From NCBI GenBank assembly GCA_948567375.1, contig OX419757.1:39990001-40054000 (forward strand): DNA of 64,000 nt, given 5' to 3'. The position numbers and the translations under genes are program-made. Within the stretch, counting starts at the first letter, position 1; each line of letters opens with the position of its first letter. Origin of the DNA: Lunularia cruciata (Eukaryota > Streptophyta > Marchantiopsida > Lunulariales > Lunulariaceae). The notes below the pieces were generated by a model. It did not search any database. It worked only from the letters and a program-made list of their open reading frames with translations, and was not told the DNA's origin. Shown here one piece after another: positions 44,600 to 56,689 of the stretch.

Positions 44600-45290
44600 T
44601 GTAACACTCATTTGTGTATATGCATGGTACTATGATGTTTAGCTTGGTATTACAAGTACTTGAGAGATATTATTTATATAGAGATAAAGGATGGTTCTAT
44701 AGTAGTCATGATTAGCTAAAGTTAGTCGTAGCTAAGATAGAGGGGACCTTACTTTAGAGGAAGTAGAAAAGATGAGCACCACTATTTTGGATTCTAGTGT
44801 GTTGACTTGGTATTATTCCTAGGTGTTTGGCTTGGAGGAAAGAGTTGAAAACTCTTGGGCTTACAAGCCTTTTTGTTTTGGATTCTTCTTTAGTCCAAGG
44901 ATAGCACATGTGAAGGAATCCTTGACTTAGTGGTTGGGTCAAGATAAGATCACATGCTTAGTGGAATATGCCCATGTAGATGGATATTCCTTTATGCATT
45001 TTGACTTTACTTGACTTTTAGCCTAGTAACTTGAGTTACTATGGTAAAAAGTAATTCAAGTGCGTAACTATTTCACAAGTATATAAAAAGGAGTGAGGAG
45101 GTACTCATCATCCTTTCGTTTACAACTATCTCTCTCTCATTGAGTTCATTAGTGAACAATATCTTGAGTCTTGGGGTGTTAGCCTTGGAGGAGTATGATG
45201 GAGTTGCGGTTCTTTGCCTTCTTAGTCCATGGTGCATTACCATCATAGCCATTAGAGGTTCATCCTAAGTGAGAGATAGGCTGGCTCACA
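44600..45290 (+). repeat. Element G 5' LTR
   Basis: TGTAACACTCATTTG to GGCTGGCTCACA, 691 bp, colinear with the A LTR. It confirms that the family ends are TGTAACAC and GGCTCACA. Confidence 0.93.
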
Positions 45291-46148
45291 TTTGTGGTTC
45301 CGTTTCCAGGACTTCTCTAGAATGCAAGATAATGTTCTGTATACAATTCTATATTAGACAAAAGGAGGCTATGAGAGCTCACTTGGAGAGAACTTTAGGG
45401 GAGGAGAGGGCTGAACTTATGTTAAATCTTGGACCTATTTGTAAATCTTATAGTTTGTTATGATGTCTTTGAGGTGATTTTGTATATCTTGTACACATGA
45501 GAGGATTTGGAGAGATTGTGTGAGGTGGATTGCACATTTTGGGGATAAAAGTGATTTTGGGCAAAATCTCAAGTTTTAGATCTAGACTTTAAATTTCTAC
45601 ACAGGATAGCTTTGGTTATCCTTCAGTTACCACACTTAAAATTATTGTGAGAGCTTCTATGTTCACTAGGCTATAATTCTCAAAAGTGGATAGGGTAAAC
45701 TGTTCTCACAATTGCGTGCTCTTTGGAAAATTGTACAAAGTCTACCATTTCTTCAATTTTCAGTGGATTTTTATAAAAGCTTTGAATAAAATTCAGTGCA
45801 TTATATCTTACCTTAAGACAAAAAAATTAGAGAAAGATCATTCATGCACAAAGAGTTATGAGTTTTTTAAGTGAGAGGGGTGGTTTTTAGACCAAATCTG
45901 AAATATGTGTGCTAAATAGAAAAGTGCTTAGGCCAAATTGCTCAATGAAAAGATCTGAAATTTTGCAAGGAGGGATACCCTGAAGTTGTGGTAAGGTGGG
46001 AAAAATTTTATAGGGGTATGACATACCAATTGAGAGATTTGAGTGACATTGTGAAGAAGTGTCAATTTTACAAAGTTTAGATCTCATGCATGAGGAGTGT
46101 GAGAGCAACCAAAAGTATGTTTGAGTATTTAGACTCATCTTGGAAATA

Positions 46149-46622
46149 TGGACGGTCACCAAGAGTGAAAATTGAGGCTATGCAAGGTTCATTAAAGGTT
46201 TGAGGTGATTTTAGGGGTGGATTTGAGGAAAAGAGAGTTAAGAATAGAATTTAAAGAGAGTATTGAGAGGATCCAAAAACCTACACCACTTGGAAGAAAG
46301 GGTGAGTCTAAGTGCTTTCTATGTAGAGAGAAGGGAAATAAGGAAAGTTCATGTCCATTGACTTTTGAGAGCAAGAGATTGAGGGAAAGGAGAGGCTTAC
46401 TTGACTTGGGTTTGCATGTTGGACCTTTTTCACCAAGGTTGTGAGGGAGAGGATCTAAGACCAAGGAGTTGTGTGAGGTTTGTGGAGTTGAAGGACTTCC
46501 AAAAGGACATGAGTGTAGTGGAGTAAAAGCACTTTTGGAGACTTTGGTGAAGGATCTTGGAAAAAATCTTAGTACAACTACAGAAATACTACCACCTTCA
46601 TTAGCAACTTCTCAAGATTAGT
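46149..46622 (+). pseudogene. Extra-ORF remnant in element G
   Basis: Homologous to the intact 157-codon ORF of A. An ATG stands at 46153 followed by DGHQE and a stop; then VDLRKRELRIEF, KCFLCREKGNKESSC (knuckle with His changed to Asn) and, after a shift, CEVCGVEGLPKGHEC. It ends near LATSQD with a stop at 46620. Confidence 0.8.
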
Positions 46623-46855
46623 GATAGAAATAATCTTTCAACTTATGGATAAACTATCCATGAGGGTTTGATTGATATGCACTCTAGGATTTGATATTGC
46701 TATAGAAATCTTGGAGCAACCTGAACCTTTTGTGTTCCCTAGGGTGGATTACTCTCAAATGGTGTTAGTCATGTACATACTCTATTAAATATAGAGTGAG
46801 AGAAAAGAAAAGAGAAAAAGAAAAATTGAGAGAAAAGAAAGATAATGAAGGGTTA

Positions 46856-48045
46856 GGATGTAGAAACTTCCGGTTTTCTTTGGCAAGGATGGAGAAGATG
46901 TGGAGGCCTTTGTGAGAGACCTCAAGAGAGCTTGCATAAGAAAAAATGAGAGGAGGAAAAATGAATGGGTCTCATTTTTACCAGATTTTTTTGAGGATGT
47001 AGCACTACATGGTATGAGTCAAAATACCAAAAAAGAGAGAGGAGAGATAGGCAAGAAGAGTTTTGGGAGAGTTATGAGAGATTAATGAATGAGGTTACCT
47101 TTCTCAAGCAAGGAGATAGAGAGAAAGTGAAATTCTATGTGGAAAGAGTAGAAAAGTTAGAGTCAAGATTTTGCATAATGTTGAGGAAGGGTAGGGATGA
47201 TGTCAAGACTACTATGATTGGCATAGGGGCCATTCTCACCAAGATTTTTGTGGGAGGATTGAAATCACAAATTAGAAGCAAGGTGAGATGTGAGAAAACT
47301 TCTTCTAAGGTTGAAGCTATCAAGATCGTAATTTGTATGGAGGAGAGTTAAGAAGGGGATGAGAGTGATTTGGTGGTGAAGGAGGTTGTGCATCCTCCTC
47401 AAGGTTACAAGTTTGGTGGAACTTCTGATACTTTGTTGGCAAGGGTTGCATCACAAGTAGTAGTTGCTCCAGTTCTTGCACTTCCACCAAAGGATCCACT
47501 TCAAACCATCACAGAATAATTTGCAGATCTCAAGATCAATGTGATGCAACTATGGGAGAAGAGAGATGTGGATCAGAATGTGAAGAGGGGACCTAGGAGT
47601 TATGGAAGTTTTCCATATATTGAAGACCAACCAACCAACCAACAATTTCAATGAGAGAAATTGTTTTGGTTGTGGAGGAAGAGGTCACATCCAAAGGAAT
47701 TGCCCAAATTCCACTTACCATGGAATAAGGAGCTATGAAGGAGCCAATAGAGGGAAAGAGGGAGGTAGTGAAACCCAAGTGGCTTCTAATCCAAACAAAG
47801 GTAAGGGGATAGTATCTATAGATGTGGTTGAGAGTAAGTATGAGAAGGGAGAGTGCTCAAAGCCCAAGGGTCGTAATTTGGATCTTTTGGCACAAAAAAA
47901 GAAAAGAGCTCATTTTGCAAAGGATGTGCACTCTTCTCAAGGATTTACTCCTAGCCAAGATACTCCTAGCCAAGATACTCCTATGCTTACTAGGAGCACT
48001 TGCACAAGCACTTCAAAAACATCAACAACAAAGACTCAAGATAAT
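46856..48045 (+). pseudogene. Element G gag
   Basis: The start ATG is directly followed by TAG. KLPVFFGKDGEDVEAFVRDL, FLPDFFEDVAL, MNEVTFLKQGDREKV and LTKIFVGGLKSQIRSKVR match A Gag. CCHC knuckle CFGCGGRGHIQRNC near 47660-47700 is intact. Stops at 47349 and elsewhere. The frame runs into the deletion junction near 48040. Confidence 0.85.
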
Positions 48046-48592
48046 ATTGGCCAAAGATGCAAAAATGGAGGGAGCTAAACATCATTGGGACAAGAGGATT
48101 CATGCAATTTTGTGGAAGTATAGAACAACCATGAAGACTTTCACCAAATATTCTCCATTTCAATTGGTATATGGTATTGAATCTACCTTACCTATTCAAT
48201 TTGATCTTCCTACCTTCCAATGCATTCATAAGAGATTGAAGAAAGCACAGGGACGTGATGTAGACAAGTCAAGGAAGGATCAACTCATGGAGTTGGAAGA
48301 GACAACAGTAGTGGCTATGGTTTGAGTGGAGCAAGACCAAAGGAAACAAAAGGAGAGCTATGACAAGAGGTAAGGCAAGAAGAAGGTGGAACCTTTCAAA
48401 GAAGAAGATTGGGTAATGTTGTTTTATTCCATTCGATTCAAGAGAGTGCAAAAGAAGTTTTTGCCTAAGTACTTTGGACCTTTCATAGTGAAGAAGGTGT
48501 GGGGAAATTACATCTATAATCTCAAGGATTTGGGAGGAAGACACTTTGATAAGATTAATCATGATAAGTTGAAGATGTATCAAAGAAGGTAG
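48046..48592 (+). pseudogene. Element G integrase C-terminal half
   Basis: Begins abruptly with a KDAKMEGAKHHWDKRIHA segment, then YSPFQLVYGIESTLPI, the coiled region RLKKAQGRDVDKSRKDQ, and after stops VEPFKEEDWVMLFYSIRF, KYFGPFIVKKVW, ending MYQRR at 48592. It has one copy of the sequence that is duplicated (19 bp) in A. All catalytic residues are missing. Confidence 0.85.
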
Positions 48593-48640
48593 AGAGACCT
48601 TCACTTTGAGGACAAAGTGAAAACTTAGTCCAAGGGTAAA

Positions 48641-49071
48641 TGTAACACCTTTTTGTTTTGGATTCTTCTATAGTCCAAGGATAGCCCATGTGAAATAATC
48701 CTTGACTTAGTGGTTGGGTCAAGATAAGATCACATGCTTAGTGGAATATGCCCATGTGGATAGATATTCCTTTATACTTTTTGATTTTATTTGACTTTTA
48801 GCCTAGTAACTTGAGTTACTATGATAGATAGTCACTTTAGTGCGTAACTATTTCACAAGTATATAAACAAAGGGTGAGGAGGTCCTCATCATCCTCTCAT
48901 TTGCAACTATCTCTCTCTCATTGAGTTCTCTAGTGAGTAGTGTCTTGAGTCTTGGGGTGTTAGCCTTGGAGAAGTATGATGGAGTTGGGGTTTTGTGCCT
49001 TCTTAGTCCATAGTGTGTTACCATAATAACCATCAGAGGTTCATCTTGAGTGAGAGATAGGCCGGCTCATA
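48641..49071 (+). repeat. Element G 3' LTR with internal deletion
   Basis: TGTAACACC followed directly by TTTTTGTTTTGGATTC: about 260 bp of U3 present in the 5' LTR (including its TATA region) are missing. Ends GGCCGGCTCATA (CA to TA). 431 bp. The purine tract CCAAGGGTAAA precedes it. Confidence 0.9.
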
Positions 49072-49860
49072 GTCCTAACTCTCTTGCTCATCCAAAGTAA
49101 AGCCCCAAAGCATGTCCTTAATAATACAATTTTCTCTCTCTATCTGTCCATTGGTCTGTGGATGGTAAGCTGTGGACATAACCAATTTGGTTTTGAACAA
49201 CCCAAAGAGTGTTCTCCAAAACAAAGTAGTGAATTGAGTGTCTCTATCTATGATGAGCACTCAAGACAAGCCATGATGGGAAGAAACTGCATCTAAGTAC
49301 AATTGAGCTAGTTGCAAGGCAGTCACATCCTTGGTGGTAAGACATACATGAATCATTTTGTTGAGCTGGTTGACAAAGACTACAATGGAATCAAACCCAA
49401 AAGTGGTCTTGGGCAATTCACAAACAAAATCCATGCTTACCTATTTCCAACATTGTGTAGGACTGGGGAGAGGTTAGAGGAGTCATGTGGGACCCTGATT
49501 AGAAGCCTTATTTTGTTGACAAAGTAGGTAGCTCCAAACATATTCCATCACATTGTTGCTCATCTTGGGCCAATAATAATGGCATTTGATTGCATCCAAG
49601 GTCTTGTCCATTCCAACGTGACCTGCAATGGCAAAATCATGACATTCTACTAGGATGGTAGTTCTCAAATTTGTATCATTTGGGATCCATAACCTACCAT
49701 CACAAAAGGTGAGCCCTTGGGTGTTGGTGATGCCTTTGGATGATTGAGCACTTACAATTTGTGAATCTATTTTTGTAGCAACAAGAATCTTGGGCCAAAA
49801 TTCAGGGTTCATCTTGATTTCCACCACCAAATTGTTTACCATCGGCATTTAGGTGAATGC
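49072..49860 (-). pseudogene. Element F integrase, core and zinc-binding part
   Basis: 49260-49075 encodes MLIIDRDTQFTTLFWRTLF and YHPQTNGQIE, the second Asp and the Glu regions. 49848-49483 encodes VECHDFAIAGHVGMDKTLDA and the zinc-binding region up to LLCQQNKAS; the first core block with its Asp is in a shifted frame between them. Integrity is lost by frameshifts. Confidence 0.87.
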
Positions 49861-51090
49861 ATCTGCAAGTTGCTTCTTGCCTTCCACATATCTAATTGTC
49901 ATGTTGAATTGTTGTCTTCATTTTGCCTACCAAATTTGTCAATGAGAAAGATCCTTTTGTATCTTGAGGTAGACTAGAGGTTTGTGGTCCATCTCTACCA
50001 CAAATGCCTTCTCACCCAAACATTGCTTCCAATGCTTGGTTGCAAGGACAATGGCCAGCTCTTCCCATTTGGTGGTATGATAGTTGCATTCTATCGATAG
50101 CAACTTAAGAGAGGAATACGCAATTAAGTGTCATCCATCCTGCCATTCTTGTTGTAGGACTTCTCTTATTGCTACACTTGATGCATCTATAGCCATCTTG
50201 ATTGGACGTTTTGGGTCATACCATTTGAAGATTGGTGCATGTAGTAATGCGTCTTTCAACTCCTAAAGGCCAATTCTTGTATGGTTCCCCATATCCACCT
50301 CTTCTCCTTGCCCAATAGTGCTATTAGAGGTTGTGCAATCTTGGAGAAGTCTTACAATAAAACCCCATCAATCCCAAGAAACTCTTGAATTGAGTATGAT
50401 CTTTTGGAACCCTCTATTTTTGAATGACCTATATTTTTTTGTTAACACTTAGATACCCTCTACACTTACTCTATGCCCTAAGTAGTCTACTTCAGATTTC
50501 CCAAACTTGCACTTTGAGATTTTGGCATACAATTGATTTTGCCATAGAATCTGGATGACTTCTCGTAGATATTGCTTGTGCTCTACCAACATCCTACTCT
50601 TGACTTAGATGTCATCAAGAAAAATGACAATAGATTTATCCAAGTACGGACAAAATATGTCATTCATCAAACTCATGAAAGTGGTTAGAGCATTGGTGAG
50701 GCCAAATGGCATCACCAAGTACTCAAAGTGACCATACCTTGTTTGAAAGGCCATTTTGTGCATGTCTTCTTCCGCAATCCTGATTTGGTTGTTACCACTC
50801 TATAAATCAAGTTTGGTGAAGTGCCTTTTCCCATTGAGTTGATCAAACAAGTCATCCATCCAATGTGATGGATATTTGTTCTTCACCGTTTGTGATTCAA
50901 TCCTTAATAGTCAATGCACATGCGCATTGTTCCGTCCTTCTTCACAAACAGTACAAGAGCTCCATATGGTGATATGTTGTGTTGGATAAACCTCTTCTAC
51001 AACATATCCTTGATTTGAGCCTTACACTCCTCCAACTCTTGAGGTGATAGTCAATATGGGGCCTTACAAGGAGGAATCTTCCCAAAATGT
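49861..51090 (-). pseudogene. Element F RNase H and reverse transcriptase
   Basis: RNase H remnants at 49.9-50.3 kb. The RT catalytic box FLDDI is at about 50595-50625 (followed by a stop where LVYS is expected), with VMPFGLTNA near 50700. [10 protein letters not shown] lies near 50840 and KKDGTMRMCIDY near 50920. Multiple stops. Confidence 0.83.
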
Positions 51091-51700
51091 ATCTCAATTT
51101 TATGATCTACTCTCCTTTTTGGTGGTAAACCTATAGGTAATTCATCCAAAAAGACATCTTGGAACTCATTGACCACATCTTTCAATTTCTCAAGAATTTT
51201 TCCATTGTGTTGGGCACTCTGGACTTCTCTTATTAAACTTATGAAATATCTATCTGCCTTACAAATAGATGTGAACTTTATGATAAAGAGAGGCAACTCT
51301 TGCCTTTGTGATCTTCCTTTAATCCCAAAGATCTTCCATTGAATATTTTTCATTATCTTTCTCCAATCCACCATGGGGTTGTAGTGCTCCTCCATAGTAT
51401 ACCTAAGATTAGATCATAGCAAGCTAGTTTTACCACTCACCACTTGATTGCTTCTCAATACCCTCCTATAGAGAGTATTACTTTTCTAGGTAATGACTCA
51501 ATCCTCTCTGTCTGACCATTAGGTAACTCTACTTTGTCCTTCTCTAGTTTCATCCCCAACCTTATTGCAATAGAGTGAGACAAGAAATTCTCTATTACTC
51601 CAAGGTCTATCAACACTCTCAGTGGATTGCTTTCTAGCACTCTATTTACAACAATTAATTGTGCATTTATCTTCCTCTTTCTTTGCACACTCATCCTCTT
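51051..51700 (-). pseudogene. Element F protease and RT lead-in
   Basis: 51694-51455: AQLIVVNRVLESNPLRVL, IDLGVIENFLSHSIAIRLGM (active-site position DLG) and LPNGQTERIESLPRK. 51395-51051: MEEHYNPMVDWRK, FQDVFLDELPIGLPPKRRVD and CKAPY. Same layout as element B around the point where A inserted. Confidence 0.82.
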
Positions 51701-52850
51701 CCTCCCCCCTCTCTTTTACTCTTCTTCACCAAGCTAATAAGGCTATAAGGTACATTTATTGGAAATCTTTGTTTTACAATGCGGTTTCCATATCTTCCTC
51801 TTCAATTCATCGCTCCATGTGGTTTAGAGGTTGCTTATAGGGAGGCCAAGGGCCTCTAAGATGACAAGCATAACAATTGATGGCTGTTTGCCCAATTCTG
51901 CCACAATTGTAACATCATTGTTGTTTTGCTTGAGCCCCTTCTTCCCATGGGACTCCTTCTCTCCTTTCTTTGACAAGTCCCCATTCTCCTTGGAGATGTC
52001 TTGCTCCTTTATCTTAGAACCAAATGTTGCCCAATTCCATAGGCACTGGTCCACCAAAATGGTGTGTCTTGGCTCGATAGTTTTGCATCAGTTTTATTGC
52101 TTCACTTCTTCCAAGTGCCCCTACTATTCTTTGAGTGCATGCAATGGCTTAAAAAACAATATGAGGATTTTGCCCCATTACTTCTTTGCAAATCCAATTT
52201 TTTAATCCTCTCTTGAAATTTTCAAGAGCTTCAATTGGACTCATATTGGTTATTGCAACCTATAGATCCAAAAATACCACCACATACTCTTGTATGCTAC
52301 TCTTCTACTTCAACTCCCAAAGTTTGGCTTGGGCCATTTGCACTGAATCCATAGATTGGAAATTCTTGAGCAACCTTTCTTGCATGGCTGTCCAATCGAC
52401 CTCTCTTCCTTCTACCAACAATGATCATTCCCAAGCGTCATACCATATGAGGGCCTTATTTGTCAAATACTCACATGCACACACACCTATAGAATGATCA
52501 ATGATCTCCATTGTGAACAATCAAAGGTATCAATTCATTCTTGAAATCCAACTTTCACTACTCCCATGGAATGATGTCCTTGTAAGGCTTGATGTTGCAT
52601 GTCTTCTTCATTTGTAGTAACAATGTGGCTTGGTTGTTGATTGAAACCAGTGTCATCGGCATGCATAACTCTCCAGGTACTTTGGTTGCTGGTGTTGGTT
52701 GTTGAGACGGCTCCTCTTCTTGCATTACTTGATCCTTCTTGACAACACATACTTGATTTTGTAATTCCTCCATGGTCATCTTGATTTCTTGAAAATCATT
52801 CAACATCCCTTGCATTTGTTGCATCAACTCCTATAATTGCAGATCCATGA
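51701..52850 (-). pseudogene. Element F gag
   Basis: Gag begins near 52845 with MDLQLQ-type sequence and QQMQGMLNDFQEIKMTMEEL (52827 leftwards). The CCHC knuckle near 51880-51915 reads CYNCGRIGQTAINC, with Gln at the His position. Capsid frames between are broken. Confidence 0.78.
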
Positions 52851-52855
52851 TTCAT

Positions 52856-55800
52856 TGTGGTACCCACATTTTATTTTTTTCTTATTTCTGAAGAAGAAGT
52901 GTACAGAAGAAGATGAATTGTGCCTATATGGCACAAGAAGGCAAAGAACGAGTCCTTGGGGTTGTAACCTAAGGTAAAATGACTTCATGTCAAAAGGCAA
53001 GGTACTCAAAATTGCCTTATCAGCATACAACCTGAAGTAAGGAGACTTTGTCTTAGGGGTGCTCAACCCAAGGCAAGGACAAGGTAACAACTTTCCTTTG
53101 GAGTGAGACATTCAAGAAGGTACAACTCCTAAAAATGGTGATCATACGCATGAGGGAAAATTGACAATGATAGGAGCATGCAAGAGGTGTGATATCTCAA
53201 TAGAAACTTGAAGTGAAGAAAGATGGAGAAGTGGTGCCACTATAAAATTTGGGCTAGAGACGAAGCGATGACAAGTAATTTTCCATCGCCGTTAAGAAGT
53301 CATCTTGTGGGAGATCATGGGAAGGGAAGTGTAGTCAAAGACGCATTGGTGTGTTGAGAGGAAGTCAAGAGAGTTAGTCTAGGAATCAGTAGAAAGAATA
53401 GACCTCAACCCATAGTGGAAGAGAGAAGGATGGGAGGTGGAAAGAAGAACTCAGAATTTGTAGTGAGAAATCATGCAATTTGGAGGTTAGATGTGATTGC
53501 AAGAATCTAGATCTTGAGCAAGCTTTGGATCACATTCTTGGCATGGAAGTGGAATGTTAGTTTTCCAGGTTTCATGATTGAGATCATTGAGAGTAAATGT
53601 CTTGATGGCCTTGAGGGAGGAGGAAAGAGAGGAAATTTGGCTTGATGGACAGAGTTGGATTGGAGATTAGTACTTGGAAGAGAGGCAGGCATAGAGCATG
53701 GTGCCACGTTCTTGGGGAAGGGAGAAGTAGCAGAAGAAACCCAAGAAGTGAGAGATGCATTCTCTTCAAAGCGCACAAAGAATGGCTATAAAGTGGAGAG
53801 CTATAAAGATCCTATGAAGAGAGGTGTTGTAATTGCACTGATGGCAATCTTGAAGCCGGAGAGAACAACCTACGTGATGAAACATCAAGCGGTGTTCTTC
53901 CACAAGATGTTTGTAGGAGAGCCATCAATTGGGCAAATTGTTTTCACCAACATGCAAGACAGATGGTGTGAAATTTGCAAGACAAGATGCCTCCACGTTA
54001 CATTGTGCCATTTGCAACCCATTTCTATTTGGAGCTGAACTTGCTCAATGTGGCGGAGAGATACAAGATGGTGTCACACTTCCTTCTTGATTTGAGAAGA
54101 GATGTGGATGCGGAGGAGAAGCAATACATCTTGCAAATCAACAGCAACAACAAGTACTATGCATAGATAGGGCAGAGCATGCAGGTGAAGTTAAACACTC
54201 CAAAGTTGAAGAAGAGGAGTCAAAAGGAGACAAAGAAGAAGTAGCGGCGGCAAGACCTCAGAAAGCAAGAAAGGTGAACCTGAGGAAAGATCTGGTGGTA
54301 ATTGCGTTGTTGGGTGAAGAATCAGAAGGAGAGGCCGAGTGGAAGGAAGAAGACTCGGAGAAGGAGGAAGAACCAGAGTTCATGCTGCAAAGCGATGACA
54401 CAAGTAGTGACAGCAATGATGGAGTGGAGATGCAATGGATACCCAAAGCGGAGGAAGTAAATATGGAGATGGAAGAAGGAGGTGACCCAAGAACCAAAGA
54501 TGAGGTTCTAGAGCCGGAGGAGAAGAGGGTGACTATTTAGAGAGGAGTCCACTCCTAAAGGAAGGCAAAGTATGAAGTAGGACCAAGTAAGGTAAAAGAA
54601 GTGGAGAGTGGAAGTTAAGGGAGCAAAGAATCTATTCCCATAAGGCGATTGCAGCTGAGAAGACAAGTATTGAGAGAAGAAGAGGCAAAGAAGGAGCCAA
54701 GTCCACAAGTCAAGGTAGCCCTGAGTGAAGGAGTGGAGTATTTGTGGGAGATTGTGTGCCCATTGTTAGTAAAGTTGGAGCACAAGAAGAAGGAAATGCT
54801 ATTGAATTGTCCAAAGGTGAAGACTATATTGTAGGTGTTAGCAAAATTAGAAGAAGAGAATTCAGAATTTAAGAACAGTGTAATCTGAGGTGAGGAAGAG
54901 AGGGAAGTACTATGAGTAGATGCAATAGTACATAATCAAGTAATTGAGAACTTGAAGAAGGAAGTGGGGAGTAGAGACAGGATAATAGAGTAGAATGATA
55001 TAGCAAGAGAAAGACAAGTAGCGGAGAATGAGATCTTGAAATAGTAGTTTGCTCATTCAAGACTTGAGATTATTCATGCTATGGCAAGGGTAGCAGAGAA
55101 GGAGCAAAAGCTTGATAAGATGATGGAGAGTGTGGAAGAGAAGGAGCAACTTTGGCAAAGGGACTTGATGGTGGGATATAGAGAAGAAGAAAGACTAAGA
55201 GAGTTACTTTGCAATCTAGAGGAGAAGATTGTACAGAAGGAGAAGGAGAAGGAAACAGTGAAAGTTGAGTTTGAGGCAAAATGAGCAATGTACATAGAAG
55301 ACTGGCTTGCAGATCGAGAACGTGAGAAGAGAATGAGACTTGAGCCATTGAAGGAGATTGTGACAAAGATGAACATGATGCTCAGTACGGAAGCCAACGT
55401 GCAAATTGAAGAAACAAGTCTGCATGAGTTGAAGTTGTCTAGTGCAAGAGACAAGGAGGAGAAATGCAAAGGATAATGATTTGAATGCCTTGCTTATTAG
55501 TCTCATAACTCATGTCGATAGGAAGATATTAGAAGTAGAAGATAATATCATGATTAGATTAGATTTAGTGAAGTTGGAGATAGACAAACTTCAGAAAGAT
55601 GTGAGAGAAAAACCTAAAGTATTTGATGTAGGAGTGCAGATATCTTTGGAGTTGCCATCAAAGGTATTAGAGAAGAGTGGGTCTAGAGATTAAAAGTTAG
55701 ATAAATTAACCACTAGTGTAATTGTAGATTAGAGTGAAGAAGTGTTAGAATAGGTAGAGGAATTAGGAGTTGTGAAACCCAAGGATAGAGTAGTGTGTGA

Positions 55801-56645
55801 AGTTACTTTGGGATTGGAAGCCAAGGAAGAAGTAGATATCGGATCGGAGTAGTAACAATTTTTAGATTTGAAGAGGCAGATATGAAGAGATGCATTGTCA
55901 TTTTGGATCTGTAGCTTAGAAGAGTTATTGTAGAACAGTACAGTTGTTAGTAACTGTAGTTTGCTTCACTATTTAATAGTGGCATTTGCACTCATATGTT
56001 GTTCAGTGCTCATAATTTTTGAGAATAGATAAAGCAAAGTGCTATGAAGCAGTGCTTGTTGTTTGAGCTTAATTCCGAGTATCAATTTTTTGTTTTTGTT
56101 TGTGAGTGTTGGAAGAATTTTGAAATGAAAATTAGTGTGCTTGTTGGATGTTGGATTCCATAGCCTTGATCATCATTCTGTGTGTTTGATCCTGAGTGAA
56201 GTGCAATTGAAGCAATGCCTCGTAGATCTTAGAGGAATTGTAGTGTTGGTAGAATTCTGCATTTGTGAGCACAATGCAAAGTTGATATGAAGCAACTTTG
56301 ATCAAGGCAGTTGTGCCTTCAGTGGAGGGGTGGAACAAAATTCTAAGGAAAAGTCGTTTTGTAGTGAAGTGCCATTTTTGGGAAAGCCTGAATCGTCACA
56401 ATCAAGATTGTTTGGAAAGATTTGATGGAGTTATGATCAAGAAATGTTACTTCGTGACAAGACTGCGAGTCAATGCTTGTTACTTTTTTTTGGGTGTGGT
56501 TTCTACCTAGGAGACTAAAGACACAACCAAGAAGAACTGAAGTTGTTACTTTGCTTTGTATTTGACCAATCTTGACTAGTATCTTTGTGGGAACAAACTT
56601 TACTTACCTGATTACTGCAAAAGTGATATTTGCCGGGTTGTCACA
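52856..56645 (+). mobile_element. Insertion J: unclassified 3.8-kb element between gag and leader of F
   Basis: The F leader and gag flanks align with element B on both sides, leaving 3790 bp of unrelated DNA with ends TGTGGTACCCACA and GGGTTGTCACA and flanks TTCAT (52851-52855) / TTCCT (56646-56650), a possible 5-bp duplication with one mismatch. Ends are TG...CA, but no pair of LTRs was found by eye. It contains a long decayed plus-strand reading frame (53655-55693) and, near 55960-56060, a promoter/terminator-like segment (TATTTAATAG, GATAAAG). It may be a retroelement that lost one LTR, a giant solo LTR, or a transposed host gene copy. Confidence 0.65.
53655..55693 (+). pseudogene. Unknown protein in J: conserved-looking N-part, acidic middle, coiled-coil C-part
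   Basis: Not recognised. Consecutive plus-strand frames, broken by stops and one or two shifts, give about 650 codons. N-part (53655-54166): SSKRTKNGYKVESYKDPMKR, VVIALMAILKPERTTYVMKH, FFHKMFVGEPSIGQIVFTNM, then PRYIVPFATHFYLELNLLNV. Acidic middle (54274-54540): EESEGEAEWKEEDSEKEEEP and DDTSSDSNDG. Basic/charged stretch (54649-54834) with EYLWEIVCPLLVKLEHKKK. C-part (55081-55476): long heptad-like Glu/Lys/Leu helices (EEERLRELLCNLEEKIVQKE). Antisense frames in this area are shadows. There are no CCHC, RT or integrase motifs. It could be a structural Gag-like protein of a non-autonomous element or a captured host gene. Confidence 0.5.
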
Positions 56646-56689
56646 TTCCTACATACAATTGATGTTCAATTGCTACATCTTACTTCAAT

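Larger units (their letters stand above)
44600..49071 (+). mobile_element. Element G: deletion derivative of family A inside element F integrase
   Basis: 5' LTR 44600-45290, 3' LTR 48641-49071 (shortened), target duplication GTCT/GTCC (44596-44599 and 49072-49075). Internal: primer-site remnant, leader, broken extra ORF, gag, then a direct junction from the gag linker to the integrase C-terminal half. Compared with A, about 3.1 kb (protease, RT, RNase H, integrase zinc and core) are missing. It interrupts the host integrase frame, which resumes at 49076. Confidence 0.93.

Noticed and set aside
55074-55506. Long minus-strand frames rich in Ser and Leu
   Set aside because: They are the antisense of the Glu/Lys-rich coiled-coil coding on the plus strand; the composition is a mirror effect.
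52856-56645. J as a standard LTR retrotransposon
   Set aside because: No direct repeats were found between its two ends by eye, and no pol motifs exist inside; left as unclassified.
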